In this document: positions 26,834 through 35,861 of the stretch, in pieces
Position numbering within the stretch: position 1 is the first letter of the stretch
Layout: every line of letters starts with the position of its first letter
Source: Bowmanella denitrificans
GTDB taxonomy: Bacteria > Pseudomonadota > Gammaproteobacteria > Enterobacterales > Alteromonadaceae
DNA: 64,000 nt
Direction: 5' to 3'
Assembly (NCBI RefSeq): GCF_039522935.1
Contig: NZ_BAAAEI010000001.1
Span: 248,001 to 312,000 of the forward strand
The notes under the pieces: generated by a model
The model's input: only the letters and a program-made list of their open reading frames with translations
The model's database searches: none
What the model was told of the DNA's origin: nothing
Program-made: the position numbers and the translations under genes

Positions 26834-28015
26834 ATGAACAGCCAGGCTCTTACGTTGACCAAGTATCATGTGGCCCCAGCCGGGGCGCCGGCCAAAATAT
26901 TCCTGGCCTTTTTGGCCACCGCTGGCATCTTCTACATCAATATTATGCCGGCACTGGTCAGCGGCCTGATCGATGACTTAGGTTTTAGCAATCAACAGGC
27001 GGGATACATCAGCTCCGCCAATCTGTATGGTGCCTCGCTCGGCGCATTGGCGGCAGTGGCTTTAGTCAGGCGCATTCACTGGAAACAGTGGAGTTTTGTT
27101 CTACTGCTAGGAATTCTGGTTCTCGACTTTGCCTCAATATATCTGACCCAGCCGGTTATGCTGGCCGCATTACGTTTCTTGCATGGCCTGGTAGGCGGCT
27201 TGTTAGTGGGCATTGGCTTCGCGGTGATTTCCCGTACCGGTGACGCAGACCGGGCCTTTGGCTATTTGCTGTTTATACAGTGGGGATTTGGCGGTCTTGG
27301 ACTGATGTATCTGCCGGGTCTGGTGCCGGACTATGGCGTGGCGGTGTTGTTTTACGCACTGATGCTGTTTACTGCCGTTACCTTGCTGATGCTGCCGTTT
27401 TTACCTGATTTTGCCATTGCACAGACTCGCCCAGCATCAACCGGTGAATTTCGCCCGGGTAAGGCATTACTGCTAACCCTCACAGCAATTTTCCTGTTTC
27501 AGGCTGCTAATATGGGCCTGTTTGCCTATGTTATCGGCCTTGGCCGAAACAAAGGGTTGACTCTGGAATACATCAGCCCGGCTCTGGCACTGGCCAGTTG
27601 GATTGCCCTGGCAGGTTCGGCATTGGTGATAGCCCTTGGCACCAAACACGGTCGAACCAGGCCACTGCTGATAGGTATTCTGATTACCGCACTGGCCACC
27701 TGGTTACTGCATTACAGCGGCTATCACTGGGTATATGGTGGTTTCAATATTCTAATTGGCATAACCTGGGCCTTTGCTCTGCCGTATTTGTTTGGCATGT
27801 GCTCGGAACTGGATCCCAGCGGCAAGCTGGCGGCACTAGGTGGATTTTGTTCCAAGATGGGTCTGGCCAGTGGACCTTTGGTAGCAGGCATACTACTGGG
27901 TGAAAATAATTATACTGCCGTTATCAATGCCGCCGCGGTTGGCCTGTTGCTGTGTGCAGCAGCAGCCATCTGGCCAGCCAGGGGGCTGGATAGTGCCAGT
28001 CGCAAACCTGACTAG
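26834..28015 (+). CDS. MFS transporter
   Basis: A 393-residue inner-membrane protein with about twelve hydrophobic segments. Early GLIDDLGFSNQQAGYISSANLYGASLG and a helix-4/5 region (RFLHGLVGGLLVGIGFAVISR) fit the major facilitator superfamily, in the broad YbfB/CynX-like group. AAGAGG lies 9 bases before ATG 26834. Last gene of the receptor-sulfotransferase-hydrolase unit. It would move the periplasmic hydrolysis product into the cytoplasm, although export cannot be excluded. Confidence 0.85.
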   Translation: MNSQALTLTKYHVAPAGAPAKIFLAFLATAGIFYINIMPALVSGLIDDLGFSNQQAGYISSANLYGASLGALAAVALVRRIHWKQWSFVLLLGILVLDFASIYLTQPVMLAALRFLHGLVGGLLVGIGFAVISRTGDADRAFGYLLFIQWGFGGLGLMYLPGLVPDYGVAVLFYALMLFTAVTLLMLPFLPDFAIAQTRPASTGEFRPGKALLLTLTAIFLFQAANMGLFAYVIGLGRNKGLTLEYISPALALASWIALAGSALVIALGTKHGRTRPLLIGILITALATWLLHYSGYHWVYGGFNILIGITWAFALPYLFGMCSELDPSGKLAALGGFCSKMGLASGPLVAGILLGENNYTAVINAAAVGLLLCAAAAIWPARGLDSASRKPD

Positions 28016-28125
28016 GGATTGTTTATTTTTCAAGTATAGGTTTTAGCCGGTTTACAACGCAGGGCGACAGGTATAATGGGCACAAGCCAAAGGGTGCAAC
28101 ACGTAGGCAAGTTCACTGAACTGCG

Positions 28126-29046
28126 TTAGCTGTGCACGGCTTGCCAGATACGCATAAAAGCGGACACTTTGTCCTGCTCCCGAGCAGCCTGACGGGTTAC
28201 CAGGCTGTATTCAACATCATAAAAACGCTTGTGTGGCTGAATAGCCCGTAGCTTGCCTTGTGCCAGCCAGGGCGCAGCATAGTCGGCAGGGAAAAAGCCC
28301 AGATAACCACCGGATTGCACCAGTGCCATACGGGCATCGAAATGATAGGCCCGTGCAGCGCGGTTTAACTGGTTAAGCTGCTCACGCCCCTGGGCGTTTA
28401 CCTCGACTCCCGGATACACCACCGGATAATCCCTGACCTGCTGATCGGAAATCTGCTGTTCGGTCAGAGCAAATAACGGGTGTCCAGCCGCGCAATACAA
28501 AAACAGCGGTTGATGATAGACCTGCTGGTATTGCAAGCCTTCAATCTGACGGTAACCCGGAAACAAACCGATATGACACTGATCTTTAAGCAGCATTTGC
28601 TCAATACTGTTAATACCGTTTACATCCACGACCACATGCAGTTTTGGTTGTTCCTTTTGTAATGTGCCCAACACCGTCGCCAGACGAATCTGTGGCGATA
28701 GTGCCACTTCGTCACTGCATTGAATAACCAGCTCGCCGCTAATTTCGCCCGCCACTGTGGCCACTGTGGTGGCGAATCTATCCAGCGATGCAAACAGCAT
28801 AGTCGCAGCGTCATACACCTGTTGCCCCGCACTGGTCAGGCAAAAGCCAGCCCGACCGCGGTTACAAAGCTTCAGACCCAGGCGTTGTTCCAGATTGCCC
28901 ATATGCACACTAATGGTGGAACGGGACAAATTCAGTTCGGATTCTGCCGCGGAAAAACCACCGCATTGCACCACAGTGCGAAACACCCTCAGCAGGCGTA
29001 AATCATATTCGCTAACAGGTTTGGGCAGCACCGGTGACTTATACAT
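28126..29046 (-). CDS. LysR family transcriptional regulator
   Basis: A 306-residue LysR protein. The N-terminal winged helix-turn-helix is residues about 15-75 (LRVFRTVVQCGGFSAAESEL; LNLSRSTISVHMGNLEQRLG). The remaining part is the effector domain (SGELVIQCSDEVALSP; VQSGGYLGFFPADYA). It is divergent from gabD with 102 bases between, the standard arrangement for a LysR activator of the adjacent operon. An inverted TTAAAC/GTTTAA pair lies in that gap. ATG at 29046 lacks a good ribosome site. Confidence 0.92.
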   Translation of the reverse strand: MYKSPVLPKPVSEYDLRLLRVFRTVVQCGGFSAAESELNLSRSTISVHMGNLEQRLGLKLCNRGRAGFCLTSAGQQVYDAATMLFASLDRFATTVATVAGEISGELVIQCSDEVALSPQIRLATVLGTLQKEQPKLHVVVDVNGINSIEQMLLKDQCHIGLFPGYRQIEGLQYQQVYHQPLFLYCAAGHPLFALTEQQISDQQVRDYPVVYPGVEVNAQGREQLNQLNRAARAYHFDARMALVQSGGYLGFFPADYAAPWLAQGKLRAIQPHKRFYDVEYSLVTRQAAREQDKVSAFMRIWQAVHS

Positions 29047-29062
29047 ACAATGTTTGAATTAC

Positions 29063-29087
29063 TTAAACCTTAATTTTGATAGTTTAA
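29063..29087. promoter_or_regulatory. Candidate LysR binding dyad upstream of gabD
   Basis: TTAAAC (29063-29068) and GTTTAA (29082-29087) form a dyad with a 13-base spacer in the AT-rich region between the divergent lysR and gabD genes. Size and position suit a LysR recognition site. It is not a database-verified motif. Confidence 0.45.
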
Positions 29088-29148
29088 TATTTATCTGCAT
29101 AAAAGTTCAGGGCTAAATACAGTGAATTTGTTTAGCTGACCAAGACTT

Positions 29149-30609
29149 ATGCTGACCTTACAAGACCCGACATTGTTAAAAACTCAAAGTTACCTAAACG
29201 GAAGCTGGCATGATGCCAGCGCCTACTTCAGTGTGCACAACCCGGCTGATGGCAGTCTACTGGCCGAGGTAGCCGATGGTGGCGTTGAACACTGTCAGTT
29301 GGCCATAGCAGCGGCCAGTCAAAGCCAGGCTGACTGGGCCGCCCGGCCCGCCGCCGAGCGGGCGCGTTTGCTGCGCCGCTGGTTTGAGCTGCTGCTGAAC
29401 CATCAGGAAGATCTGGCCCGTTTAATGACTGCTGAGCAAGGTAAGCCGCTGGCCGAGGCTCGCGCCGAGGTGGTGTACGGCGCGTCTTATATCGAGTGGT
29501 TTGCCGAAGAAGCCAAGCGCCTGTATGGCGATACCATACCCGCTCCATCCGGCGATAAGCGCCTGTTGGTCATTCGCCAACCGGTGGGGGTAGTAGCCGC
29601 CATTACGCCCTGGAATTTTCCCAATGCCATGATTACCCGTAAGGCCGCTCCGGCCCTGGCCGCTGGCTGCAGTATTGTGGTGCGTCCAGCGGAGCTAACG
29701 CCGTTGTCGGCATTGGCACTGGCTGAACTAGCTAATCGTGCTGGCATTCCCGCCGGCGTTTTTAATGTGGTAACCGGCGCTGATGCCAAAGCCATGGGCG
29801 AAGTGCTAACCCGCCATCCGGCGGTCAACAAATTTTCCTTTACCGGCTCCACGGCGGTGGGCAAACAACTGATTAGCCAATGTGCCGATAGCGTCAAACG
29901 GGTTTCTATGGAGCTCGGTGGCAACGCCCCTTTTATTGTGTTTAGCGACGCGGATCTGGACGCCGCAGTCGCTGGTGCCATCGCCAGTAAATTCCGTAAC
30001 GCCGGTCAAACCTGCGTATGTGCCAACCGTTTGCTGGTACAGCAAGATATCTATACCGAATTTGCCAATAAACTGGTGTCGGCCGTGCACAAGCTGCAAC
30101 TGGGCAGGGGCGATAAGGAAGGCGTGCATGTCGGCCCCATGATCCATGCCCGTGCCGCTGCGCGGGTCAATCAACTGGTGCAAGATGCCCTGGCACAAGG
30201 TGCAACCTGCCTGACAGGCGGACCGAGGACAGATTTAGGTGACAACTATGTTGCCCCGACCATACTCTGTGGTGTCAGCAATCAGATGGCGGTGGCACAG
30301 CAGGAGATTTTTGGTCCGGTGGCACCGCTGATTGCATTTAACGATGAAGCCGAGGCTATTGCTTTGGCCAATGACACCGAGATGGGGCTGGCAGCTTACT
30401 GCTACACCCGCGATATTGGTCGCGCCTTGCGTATGGGCGAACGTTTGGCTTACGGTATGGTAGGCCTGAATGAAGGAATTATTTCCAATGTGGCTGCGCC
30501 TTTTGGTGGCATTAAGGCCTCAGGCAATGGTCGCGAGGGCTCCAAATACGGTTTGGACGAATATACTGAAATCAAGTACCTATGCCTGGGTGGCATAGAA
30601 CAGTTTTAA
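29149..30609 (+). CDS. gabD: NAD(P)-dependent succinate-semialdehyde dehydrogenase
   Basis: A 486-residue aldehyde dehydrogenase of GabD length and pattern. The coenzyme region reads AAITPWNFPNAMITRK, the active-site base is Glu255 (SMELGGNAPFIVF), and the catalytic thiol is Cys289 (RNAGQTCVCANR). FGPVAPLIAF and the C-terminal GIKASGNGREGSKYG are typical of succinate- or glutarate-semialdehyde dehydrogenases. It oxidises the semialdehyde produced by the transaminase encoded 11 bases downstream. GabD and DavD cannot be distinguished by eye, so glutarate semialdehyde remains possible. Divergent from LysR. Confidence 0.93.
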   Translation: MLTLQDPTLLKTQSYLNGSWHDASAYFSVHNPADGSLLAEVADGGVEHCQLAIAAASQSQADWAARPAAERARLLRRWFELLLNHQEDLARLMTAEQGKPLAEARAEVVYGASYIEWFAEEAKRLYGDTIPAPSGDKRLLVIRQPVGVVAAITPWNFPNAMITRKAAPALAAGCSIVVRPAELTPLSALALAELANRAGIPAGVFNVVTGADAKAMGEVLTRHPAVNKFSFTGSTAVGKQLISQCADSVKRVSMELGGNAPFIVFSDADLDAAVAGAIASKFRNAGQTCVCANRLLVQQDIYTEFANKLVSAVHKLQLGRGDKEGVHVGPMIHARAAARVNQLVQDALAQGATCLTGGPRTDLGDNYVAPTILCGVSNQMAVAQQEIFGPVAPLIAFNDEAEAIALANDTEMGLAAYCYTRDIGRALRMGERLAYGMVGLNEGIISNVAAPFGGIKASGNGREGSKYGLDEYTEIKYLCLGGIEQF

Positions 30610-30620
30610 AGGACATTATC

Positions 30621-31919
30621 ATGACCCGCAATGCACAACTTCAGGCCAGAAAAGAACAGGTCATCGCCCGTGGCCAGGGCAACCTTTACCCCATTTATGT
30701 GAAAAAGGCCCTCAACGCCGAGCTATGGGACGAAGACGGCCAGCGTTATATCGACTTCGGCACCGGTATTGCGGTGTGCAATACCGGCCATAACCACCCT
30801 AAAGTCAGCGCAGCGGCCAAGGCCCAGATCGATGACTTTTCCCATAGCTGTGTGATGATCAACCCTTACGAAGAAGCCGTGGCTCTGGCCGAACAACTTG
30901 TGAGCCATACCCCTGGTCCCTCTGCCAAGAAGACCATTTTTGTTACCACCGGCGCCGAAGCGGTGGAAAATTGTATTAAGATTGCCCGCGCCCATACCGG
31001 TCGTCGTGGGGTGATTGCTTTTAATGGCGGCTTTCACGGCCGTACCAATCTGGCCATGGCCCTGACCGGTAAGGTCAGCCCGTATAAATACCAGTTCGGC
31101 CCCTTTCCTGCCGATATTTACCATGTGCCCTTCCCCACCGCTTTGCATGGTATCAGTGAAATCGACAGCCTAAAGGCCATTGAAACCCTGTTTAAAGTGG
31201 CCATTTCCCCCACAGATGTGGCCGCCATTATTATCGAGCCGGTACAGGGTGAAGGGGGCTTTTATATGGCCTCGACCGCCTTTTTACAGGCGCTGCGTCA
31301 GCTTTGTGACCAGCACGGTATTGTGCTGATTCTGGACGAAATTCAGACCGGCTTTGGCCGTACCGGCAGTATGTTCTGTCATCAACAGGCCGGCATTGAG
31401 GCGGATTTAATGACAGCTGCCAAAGGTATTGCCGGCGGATACCCGCTGGCCGCTGTGGTGGGCAAGGCAGATATTATGGATGCACCACTACCCGGCGGCC
31501 TGGGTGGCACCTATGGTGGTTCACCGGTTGGCTGTGCCGCAGCCCTGGCAGTACTGGATGTACTTGAAGAAGAACGGCTGATTGAACGGGCTAACTGGAT
31601 CGGTGAGCAGTTTAAGGCACGCCTGCATGCCCTGCAGGGTGAGTTTCCCCAACTGGTTGGCGAGGTCAGGGTCAAAGGCGCGATGGTAGCCCTGGAACTG
31701 GTGAAAAACGGCGATGCCCACCAACCCAATATAGATCTGACCAAAGCCTTGGTAGCCAATGCACCGGCCCATGGGCTGATTCTGCTGTCCTGCGGCTTTT
31801 ACGCCAATGTGATCCGTTTCCTGCCAGCCCTGACCATCCCTGAGGCGCATTTGCAGGAAGGCCTGGATGCGTTTGACAAACTGTTCAGGGAACTGGCTGT
31901 AGCGGCGTTGGCGGCTTAG
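30621..31919 (+). CDS. gabT: 4-aminobutyrate (or 5-aminovalerate) transaminase
   Basis: A 432-residue class-III PLP aminotransferase. VLILDEIQTGFGRTGSMF contains the PLP-pyridine Asp, and Lys268 in TAAKGIAGGYPLAAV is the PLP lysine. GAEAVENCIKIARAHTGRRGVIAF and FHGRTNLAMALTG are GabT-specific. It transfers the omega-amino group to 2-oxoglutarate, and the semialdehyde goes to GabD. ATG at 30621 has AAAGGA about 9 bases upstream; a longer frame from 30582 overlaps gabD and is not needed. The pair gabD-gabT under LysR is standard; proximity to a nitrilase-type hydrolase and a MocR regulator is less so. Confidence 0.93.
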   Translation: MTRNAQLQARKEQVIARGQGNLYPIYVKKALNAELWDEDGQRYIDFGTGIAVCNTGHNHPKVSAAAKAQIDDFSHSCVMINPYEEAVALAEQLVSHTPGPSAKKTIFVTTGAEAVENCIKIARAHTGRRGVIAFNGGFHGRTNLAMALTGKVSPYKYQFGPFPADIYHVPFPTALHGISEIDSLKAIETLFKVAISPTDVAAIIIEPVQGEGGFYMASTAFLQALRQLCDQHGIVLILDEIQTGFGRTGSMFCHQQAGIEADLMTAAKGIAGGYPLAAVVGKADIMDAPLPGGLGGTYGGSPVGCAAALAVLDVLEEERLIERANWIGEQFKARLHALQGEFPQLVGEVRVKGAMVALELVKNGDAHQPNIDLTKALVANAPAHGLILLSCGFYANVIRFLPALTIPEAHLQEGLDAFDKLFRELAVAALAA

Positions 31920-32458
31920 ACGTTGGTTTTAACTACGAAAAGCACAATGTTGAGGAAAGGCCAGGGGCACTGCCCCTGTGCCCCTGACTAGATATCGGCT
32001 TTATCTGGCTTGAACCACAACAGCCGCAGATTCCTTTACATGCTATTGCGCAAAAGCCTCTTCAGGGTTAATCAGACACTGTTCTACAAGTGTCGTTTTG
32101 TTAGCACGATTCATGGCAAGATGAAGAAGGCTAACGTCCATATTGGTCATGCCATCCATCTCACTTCAGTCAATATTTTGTGATCTGTTCTACTGAAACG
32201 TGTTTTGATGTTGTGATAATGCCCACACCCGGTATTTCTCTTACTCAGGTGCGTTGACACTTTGCTTCTATTTAATGAATTTACCTTAACGTTATGCCAA
32301 CCCTATCCTCTTGCTTATGACAACGTATCCACCTTGATACATTGTCTGGTTAGCTGAGAGGAAGGTTTTTCTACTCTATTAACCGTTGCCTGCCAGCTTA
32401 CCATTGTTTATGTTGAGGCGATGTGCGGTTTAAAAGTTATAAATAGAAAGGAAGGTGA
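31920..32458. other. Intergenic region at the left edge of the accessory island
   Basis: About 540 bases between gabT and the WYL gene. CAGGGGCA-C-TGCCCCTG (31962-31978) is a strong 8-bp hairpin about 43 bases after gabT, without a T-tract; it may end the gab transcript. A 38-codon frame lies on the minus strand (32043-32159). GTATC-N6-GATAC (32325-32340) is a small dyad upstream of the WYL gene. No tRNA or clear attachment repeat was recognised. Confidence 0.5.
32043..32159 (-). CDS. Possible 38-residue small protein
   Basis: A short frame from ATG 32159 to TAG 32043 encodes MDGMTNMDVSLLHLAMNRAN followed by a polar tail ending PEEAFAQ. The composition is protein-like (amphipathic, acidic end), but the ribosome site (GAAGTGAG directly before the ATG) is poorly placed. 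It lies alone in the island edge. It may be a remnant of a longer lost gene. No family recognised. Confidence 0.2.
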   Translation of the reverse strand: MDGMTNMDVSLLHLAMNRANKTTLVEQCLINPEEAFAQ

Positions 32459-33400
32459 ATGCCTGCCGCCAATAAAGATTCTCTAATTCGTTTATTAACC
32501 ATGATGCAGATGATCCCTTTATACCCTCGATGGATAACGGCTAAATCATTGCATCAAGGGCTTGCCGATCAAGGATATGATGTAACCAAAAGAACTATCG
32601 AGCGAGATCTTAATCGTTTTTCCACCATACTGGGATTGGTCTCTGTAGACTCGCCAGAGGGCAATAAGTGGTCATATTCACGGGATACACAAGTATCCTT
32701 TCTGCCAGCCTTGTCGAATGCAGAAGCCTTGTCACTTAAAATGGTTCAACAGCATTTGAATCATCACCTTCCGCCATTTTTGTTTACTAACATGCAAGCC
32801 ATGTTCAGCAAGGCTGAAAGGGTGCTACAGGACAGCCACAACCTTAGTCACTGGGTGTTTAAAGTAGCCGTCGTCCCCCCCGGGATCCCTATCCGGCCGC
32901 ATCAGGACGACCCCAATGTTATCGCTACTTTATATCGTGGGCTGTTGGAAAATCGGAAAGTTAAAATCCGCTACCGCAATCAAAAGCAAGACTACAGCGT
33001 TTCATTGCTGGGATTGATTGTACGTGACAATAAACTGGTATTTGTGTGTTACTACGAAGGATTTAAAGACACCCGTATGATACTGGCCCATCGTGTACGC
33101 TCAGCTGAATTAGAAGATGAGAAACACAGCGAAGCGTTCGACCTGCAGCAGTATGCCCAATCAGGTCAGCCGGGTAGTGCTATCACCAACGAAGACATCA
33201 CTCTTGAAATGGAAGTAAGGGGGTATGTTAAATTGTTGCTGAGCGAATCAACCATTGGCAAGCACCAGTCAATGCAAACCAAAGATGAATGCTGGTCGTC
33301 AGTCAGTGTGATGTTGCCTTACACTCGAGAGTTAGAGCATTGGCTGATGTCCCATATTAATGACATTAAGATAATCGGACCACAAAGTCTAAAACAGTGA
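32459..33400 (+). CDS. WYL-domain helix-turn-helix regulator (YafY/BrxR-like)
   Basis: A 313-residue regulator. The N-terminal winged helix-turn-helix (DVTKRTIERDLNRFSTILGL, about residues 40-62) is the DeoR/YafY type. The central and C-terminal parts match a WYL ligand-sensing domain: LENRKVKIRYRNQKQ, then LGLIVRDNKLVFVCYYEGF where the WYL-type core sits, and RMILAHRVRSAEL. GGAAGG precedes ATG 32459 by 5 bases. WYL regulators of this architecture are well known as controllers of phage-defence islands (BrxR, CapW). It leads a rightward set of three genes including two nuclease-like proteins, so it probably represses them. Confidence 0.85.
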   Translation: MPAANKDSLIRLLTMMQMIPLYPRWITAKSLHQGLADQGYDVTKRTIERDLNRFSTILGLVSVDSPEGNKWSYSRDTQVSFLPALSNAEALSLKMVQQHLNHHLPPFLFTNMQAMFSKAERVLQDSHNLSHWVFKVAVVPPGIPIRPHQDDPNVIATLYRGLLENRKVKIRYRNQKQDYSVSLLGLIVRDNKLVFVCYYEGFKDTRMILAHRVRSAELEDEKHSEAFDLQQYAQSGQPGSAITNEDITLEMEVRGYVKLLLSESTIGKHQSMQTKDECWSSVSVMLPYTRELEHWLMSHINDIKIIGPQSLKQ

Positions 33401-33434
33401 ATCCTGAAAGCCTTGACGGAAGGGCTTGAGCAAA

Positions 33435-34937
33435 ATGCCTAAACCTAACCTGTCAAAATCCAAAGTCATGGCATACCGGCAATGTCCCAAAAGATTGTGG
33501 TTGCAGATTCATAAGTCTGATGTCGCCCAGGTGTCAGCTCAGTCTAAGGCGAGCTTTGCAACAGGTAATCAGGTGGGAAACATTGCGATTCAACTATATG
33601 ACCCAGACAACCTGCAGCAAATCCTAGATCCTTTTACCGATGGCTGGGAATCGGCAATGGATACAACTCAGGAGTGGATAAAGGGCAAGCATCCTATCTT
33701 TGAAGGCACTTTTGCGATAGATGGGGCATTGGCGCTGGCCGATGTATTGAAACGGGATGGATCCACTCGCAGCAAACAGTGGCATATGGTGGAAGTGAAG
33801 TCTGCCACTTCAGTAAAAGATATCCATATCGAAGATACTGCCTTTCAGTACTTTGTGGTGAGTCGAAGTGGCGTCAAGCTTTCCGGGGTAAGCCTCGCCT
33901 GTATCGATAGCAATTGGACCTACGCCCGTGAAGGGGATTATCGGGGCTTGCTAAAAGAACACGACTTAACGGAACAGGCCAGAGCACTGCAAGGCGATGT
34001 CGAGGTTTGGTTGGCTGACGCCCACCGCGTTGCCCGACAACGCAAAGAGCCCGATGTGAACATGGGCAATCAATGTAATAAGCCTTACGAATGCGAATTT
34101 AAAGCTTATTGCAGCAGGCATATCGAACAGCCTGAATTTCCAGTGGAGTGGCTTCCAAGACGTTCGGGAAAACTTAAAGCCTTTATTGAAGAAAATCAGA
34201 TTTCTGATATGCGTGAGGTGCCAGATCACATGCTGAACGGTAAGCAGATTTTGGTTAAAGAGTGCACGGTAGATAACGAATATTTTCTGGATGAGGAAGG
34301 GGCACAGCAGGCCCTCAGCCAGTGCCGCTATCCACTGTATTTTCTGGATTTTGAAACCATTAACTTTGGTGTGCCGCGCTGGGTGGGTACCCGCCCTTAC
34401 CAACAAATCCCCTTTCAATATAGCCTGCACAAGATTTCTGATAACGGCGCAACCACTCATAAAGAGTTTTTGGATTTATCCGGCAATGACCCGAGTTTGC
34501 CATTTGCAGAGCAACTGATTAAAGACTGCGGCAAGCGAGGCTCTATTCTGGTGTACAACCAGGCCTTTGAGAAAAAACGTATTGAAGAGTTGTCAGAAGG
34601 TTTCCCACATCTGGCGGAAGAACTGCTGGCATTGAATACGCGGGTGGTTGACCTACTGCCTGTTTGCCAGAATTTTTATTACCACCCCGAACAGCATGGC
34701 AGCTGGAGCATTAAAAAGGTATTGCCTAATATGGTGCCGGAACTAAATTATGCTGAACTGGACGGTGTGCAACATGGTGGCGCCGCCATGGAAGCCTTTG
34801 TCGAAGCTATCCATCCAGAAACCAGTGACGAGCGAAAACAGGAGTTGGATAGTCAACTACGCGAATACTGTAAACTTGACACTTGGGCCATGGTAAGGAT
34901 TTGGGAATATATTACCCTAACTCAATTGATTGAATAG
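33435..34937 (+). CDS. DUF2779 protein: Cas4-like Fe-S nuclease fused to DEDD exonuclease
   Basis: About 500 residues. The N-terminus SKSKVMAYRQCPKRLWLQ supplies one cysteine, and CNKPYECEFKAYC near residues 214-226 supplies three more, the Cys1+Cys3 pattern of Cas4/AddB Fe-S nucleases. Between them are LALADVLKRD and HMVEVKSAT, the D and ExK of a PD-(D/E)XK site. The second half begins YFLDFETINFGVPRW and contains YNQAFEKKRIEEL, RVVDLLPVCQNFYYH and YCKLDTWAMVRIW, which read as DnaQ/DEDD exonuclease motifs. DUF2779 proteins are known but poorly characterised. ATG at 33435 has GGAAGGG 10 bases upstream; a TTG at 33426 is too close. 34 bases after the WYL gene, 8 before the next. Confidence 0.82.
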   Translation: MPKPNLSKSKVMAYRQCPKRLWLQIHKSDVAQVSAQSKASFATGNQVGNIAIQLYDPDNLQQILDPFTDGWESAMDTTQEWIKGKHPIFEGTFAIDGALALADVLKRDGSTRSKQWHMVEVKSATSVKDIHIEDTAFQYFVVSRSGVKLSGVSLACIDSNWTYAREGDYRGLLKEHDLTEQARALQGDVEVWLADAHRVARQRKEPDVNMGNQCNKPYECEFKAYCSRHIEQPEFPVEWLPRRSGKLKAFIEENQISDMREVPDHMLNGKQILVKECTVDNEYFLDEEGAQQALSQCRYPLYFLDFETINFGVPRWVGTRPYQQIPFQYSLHKISDNGATTHKEFLDLSGNDPSLPFAEQLIKDCGKRGSILVYNQAFEKKRIEELSEGFPHLAEELLALNTRVVDLLPVCQNFYYHPEQHGSWSIKKVLPNMVPELNYAELDGVQHGGAAMEAFVEAIHPETSDERKQELDSQLREYCKLDTWAMVRIWEYITLTQLIE

Positions 34938-34945
34938 GAAGTACT

Positions 34946-35581
34946 ATGCAACGCGCCACAAAAGGCAACTTAAAAAATATAATCATAGATGCTATTTTAA
35001 GTTCAGCTGATGAGTATTATGAAATGGCAGGTGTGCCAATCTATAAGGCTCCAGAATATTTTTTAAATGTAAATGTAGCTAAAACAATTGCAGAACAGTT
35101 CCCAAAAGTTGGTTACAGACTGGAAATGCAAGTTAAAGAACTTATGTCTCTTTTCGATATTTCAGATAAAGAAGTCTTGAACCCAGATTTACTTAGATTC
35201 TCAGGAAACTTCGATTTACTTTTAATCTCCAGGGATAATCTAAAACCGCGGCATGTAATTGAGCTTAAAAGGCACCTAGGGCGGCGTGCAATGAAAATAG
35301 AAGCCAGGCGCATCGCCGCCTTGTGCATCCAAAATCATTTTAGAAAGCAGCTAAAGACAGGATTTATAGTAACAATCAGTAGGATCAAGAGCAAAACCTC
35401 CAGGGCCATTCCTGCGGATGAAAAGATTGAATCTCGTATAGATGATGTTCAAGATGAGATTGCTAACTTGGGAAACTTTTCAGTTTCTGGATTATATTAC
35501 CATTGTAAAAATGGTGAATATGGGTATGGAGAGCATGAATCTCTATTGGTATCCGTAATTGAGATAAAACTTTTGGAATAA
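34946..35581 (+). CDS. Unrecognised protein with PD-(D/E)XK-like motif
   Basis: A 211-residue cytoplasmic protein I do not recognise. NFDLLLISRDNLKPRHVIELKR (residues about 88-109, quoted in part as FDLLL...HVIELK) gives Asp, a hydrophobic strand and E-x-K about 17 residues later, the core spacing of PD-(D/E)XK nucleases. ARRIAALCIQNHFRKQ follows as a helix, as in many such folds. GGAAG lies 4 bases before ATG, and the DUF2779 gene ends 8 bases upstream, so they share a transcript. The DNA is markedly more AT-rich than the flanking genes, and codon use differs, suggesting separate acquisition. It could also be a non-catalytic sensor. The nuclease assignment is inference. Confidence 0.6.
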   Translation: MQRATKGNLKNIIIDAILSSADEYYEMAGVPIYKAPEYFLNVNVAKTIAEQFPKVGYRLEMQVKELMSLFDISDKEVLNPDLLRFSGNFDLLLISRDNLKPRHVIELKRHLGRRAMKIEARRIAALCIQNHFRKQLKTGFIVTISRIKSKTSRAIPADEKIESRIDDVQDEIANLGNFSVSGLYYHCKNGEYGYGEHESLLVSVIEIKLLE

Positions 35582-35861
35582 TTTCATTTCAAACCTATTT
35601 AAGTTGTTAGTGAACAATAATGTATTGTGTTATCTGTCTGAATTATTATTTCAGATGATTTTTCTGAGGAGTTTAAATTATGCAGAAAAATAGTTAAAAA
35701 GGTTTTTACTTTCAAGTTAAAGCCATTCACCAGTAAGTACTGGCAGACTGAAATTTCGATGGATTTATTCCATCTAGACAAATGAACCGTGACTTTATGC
35801 TAACGGGGAGGTGCGAGCTCTGCCCAACGCCTTCCCTTAGCACTAGATTAATTACCCTACC

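Noticed and set aside
31920..32458. tRNA gene or attachment site as insertion point of the island
   Set aside because: No cloverleaf-like sequence or direct repeat shared with the right side (40.3-41.6 kb) could be found by eye, and no integrase gene is present.
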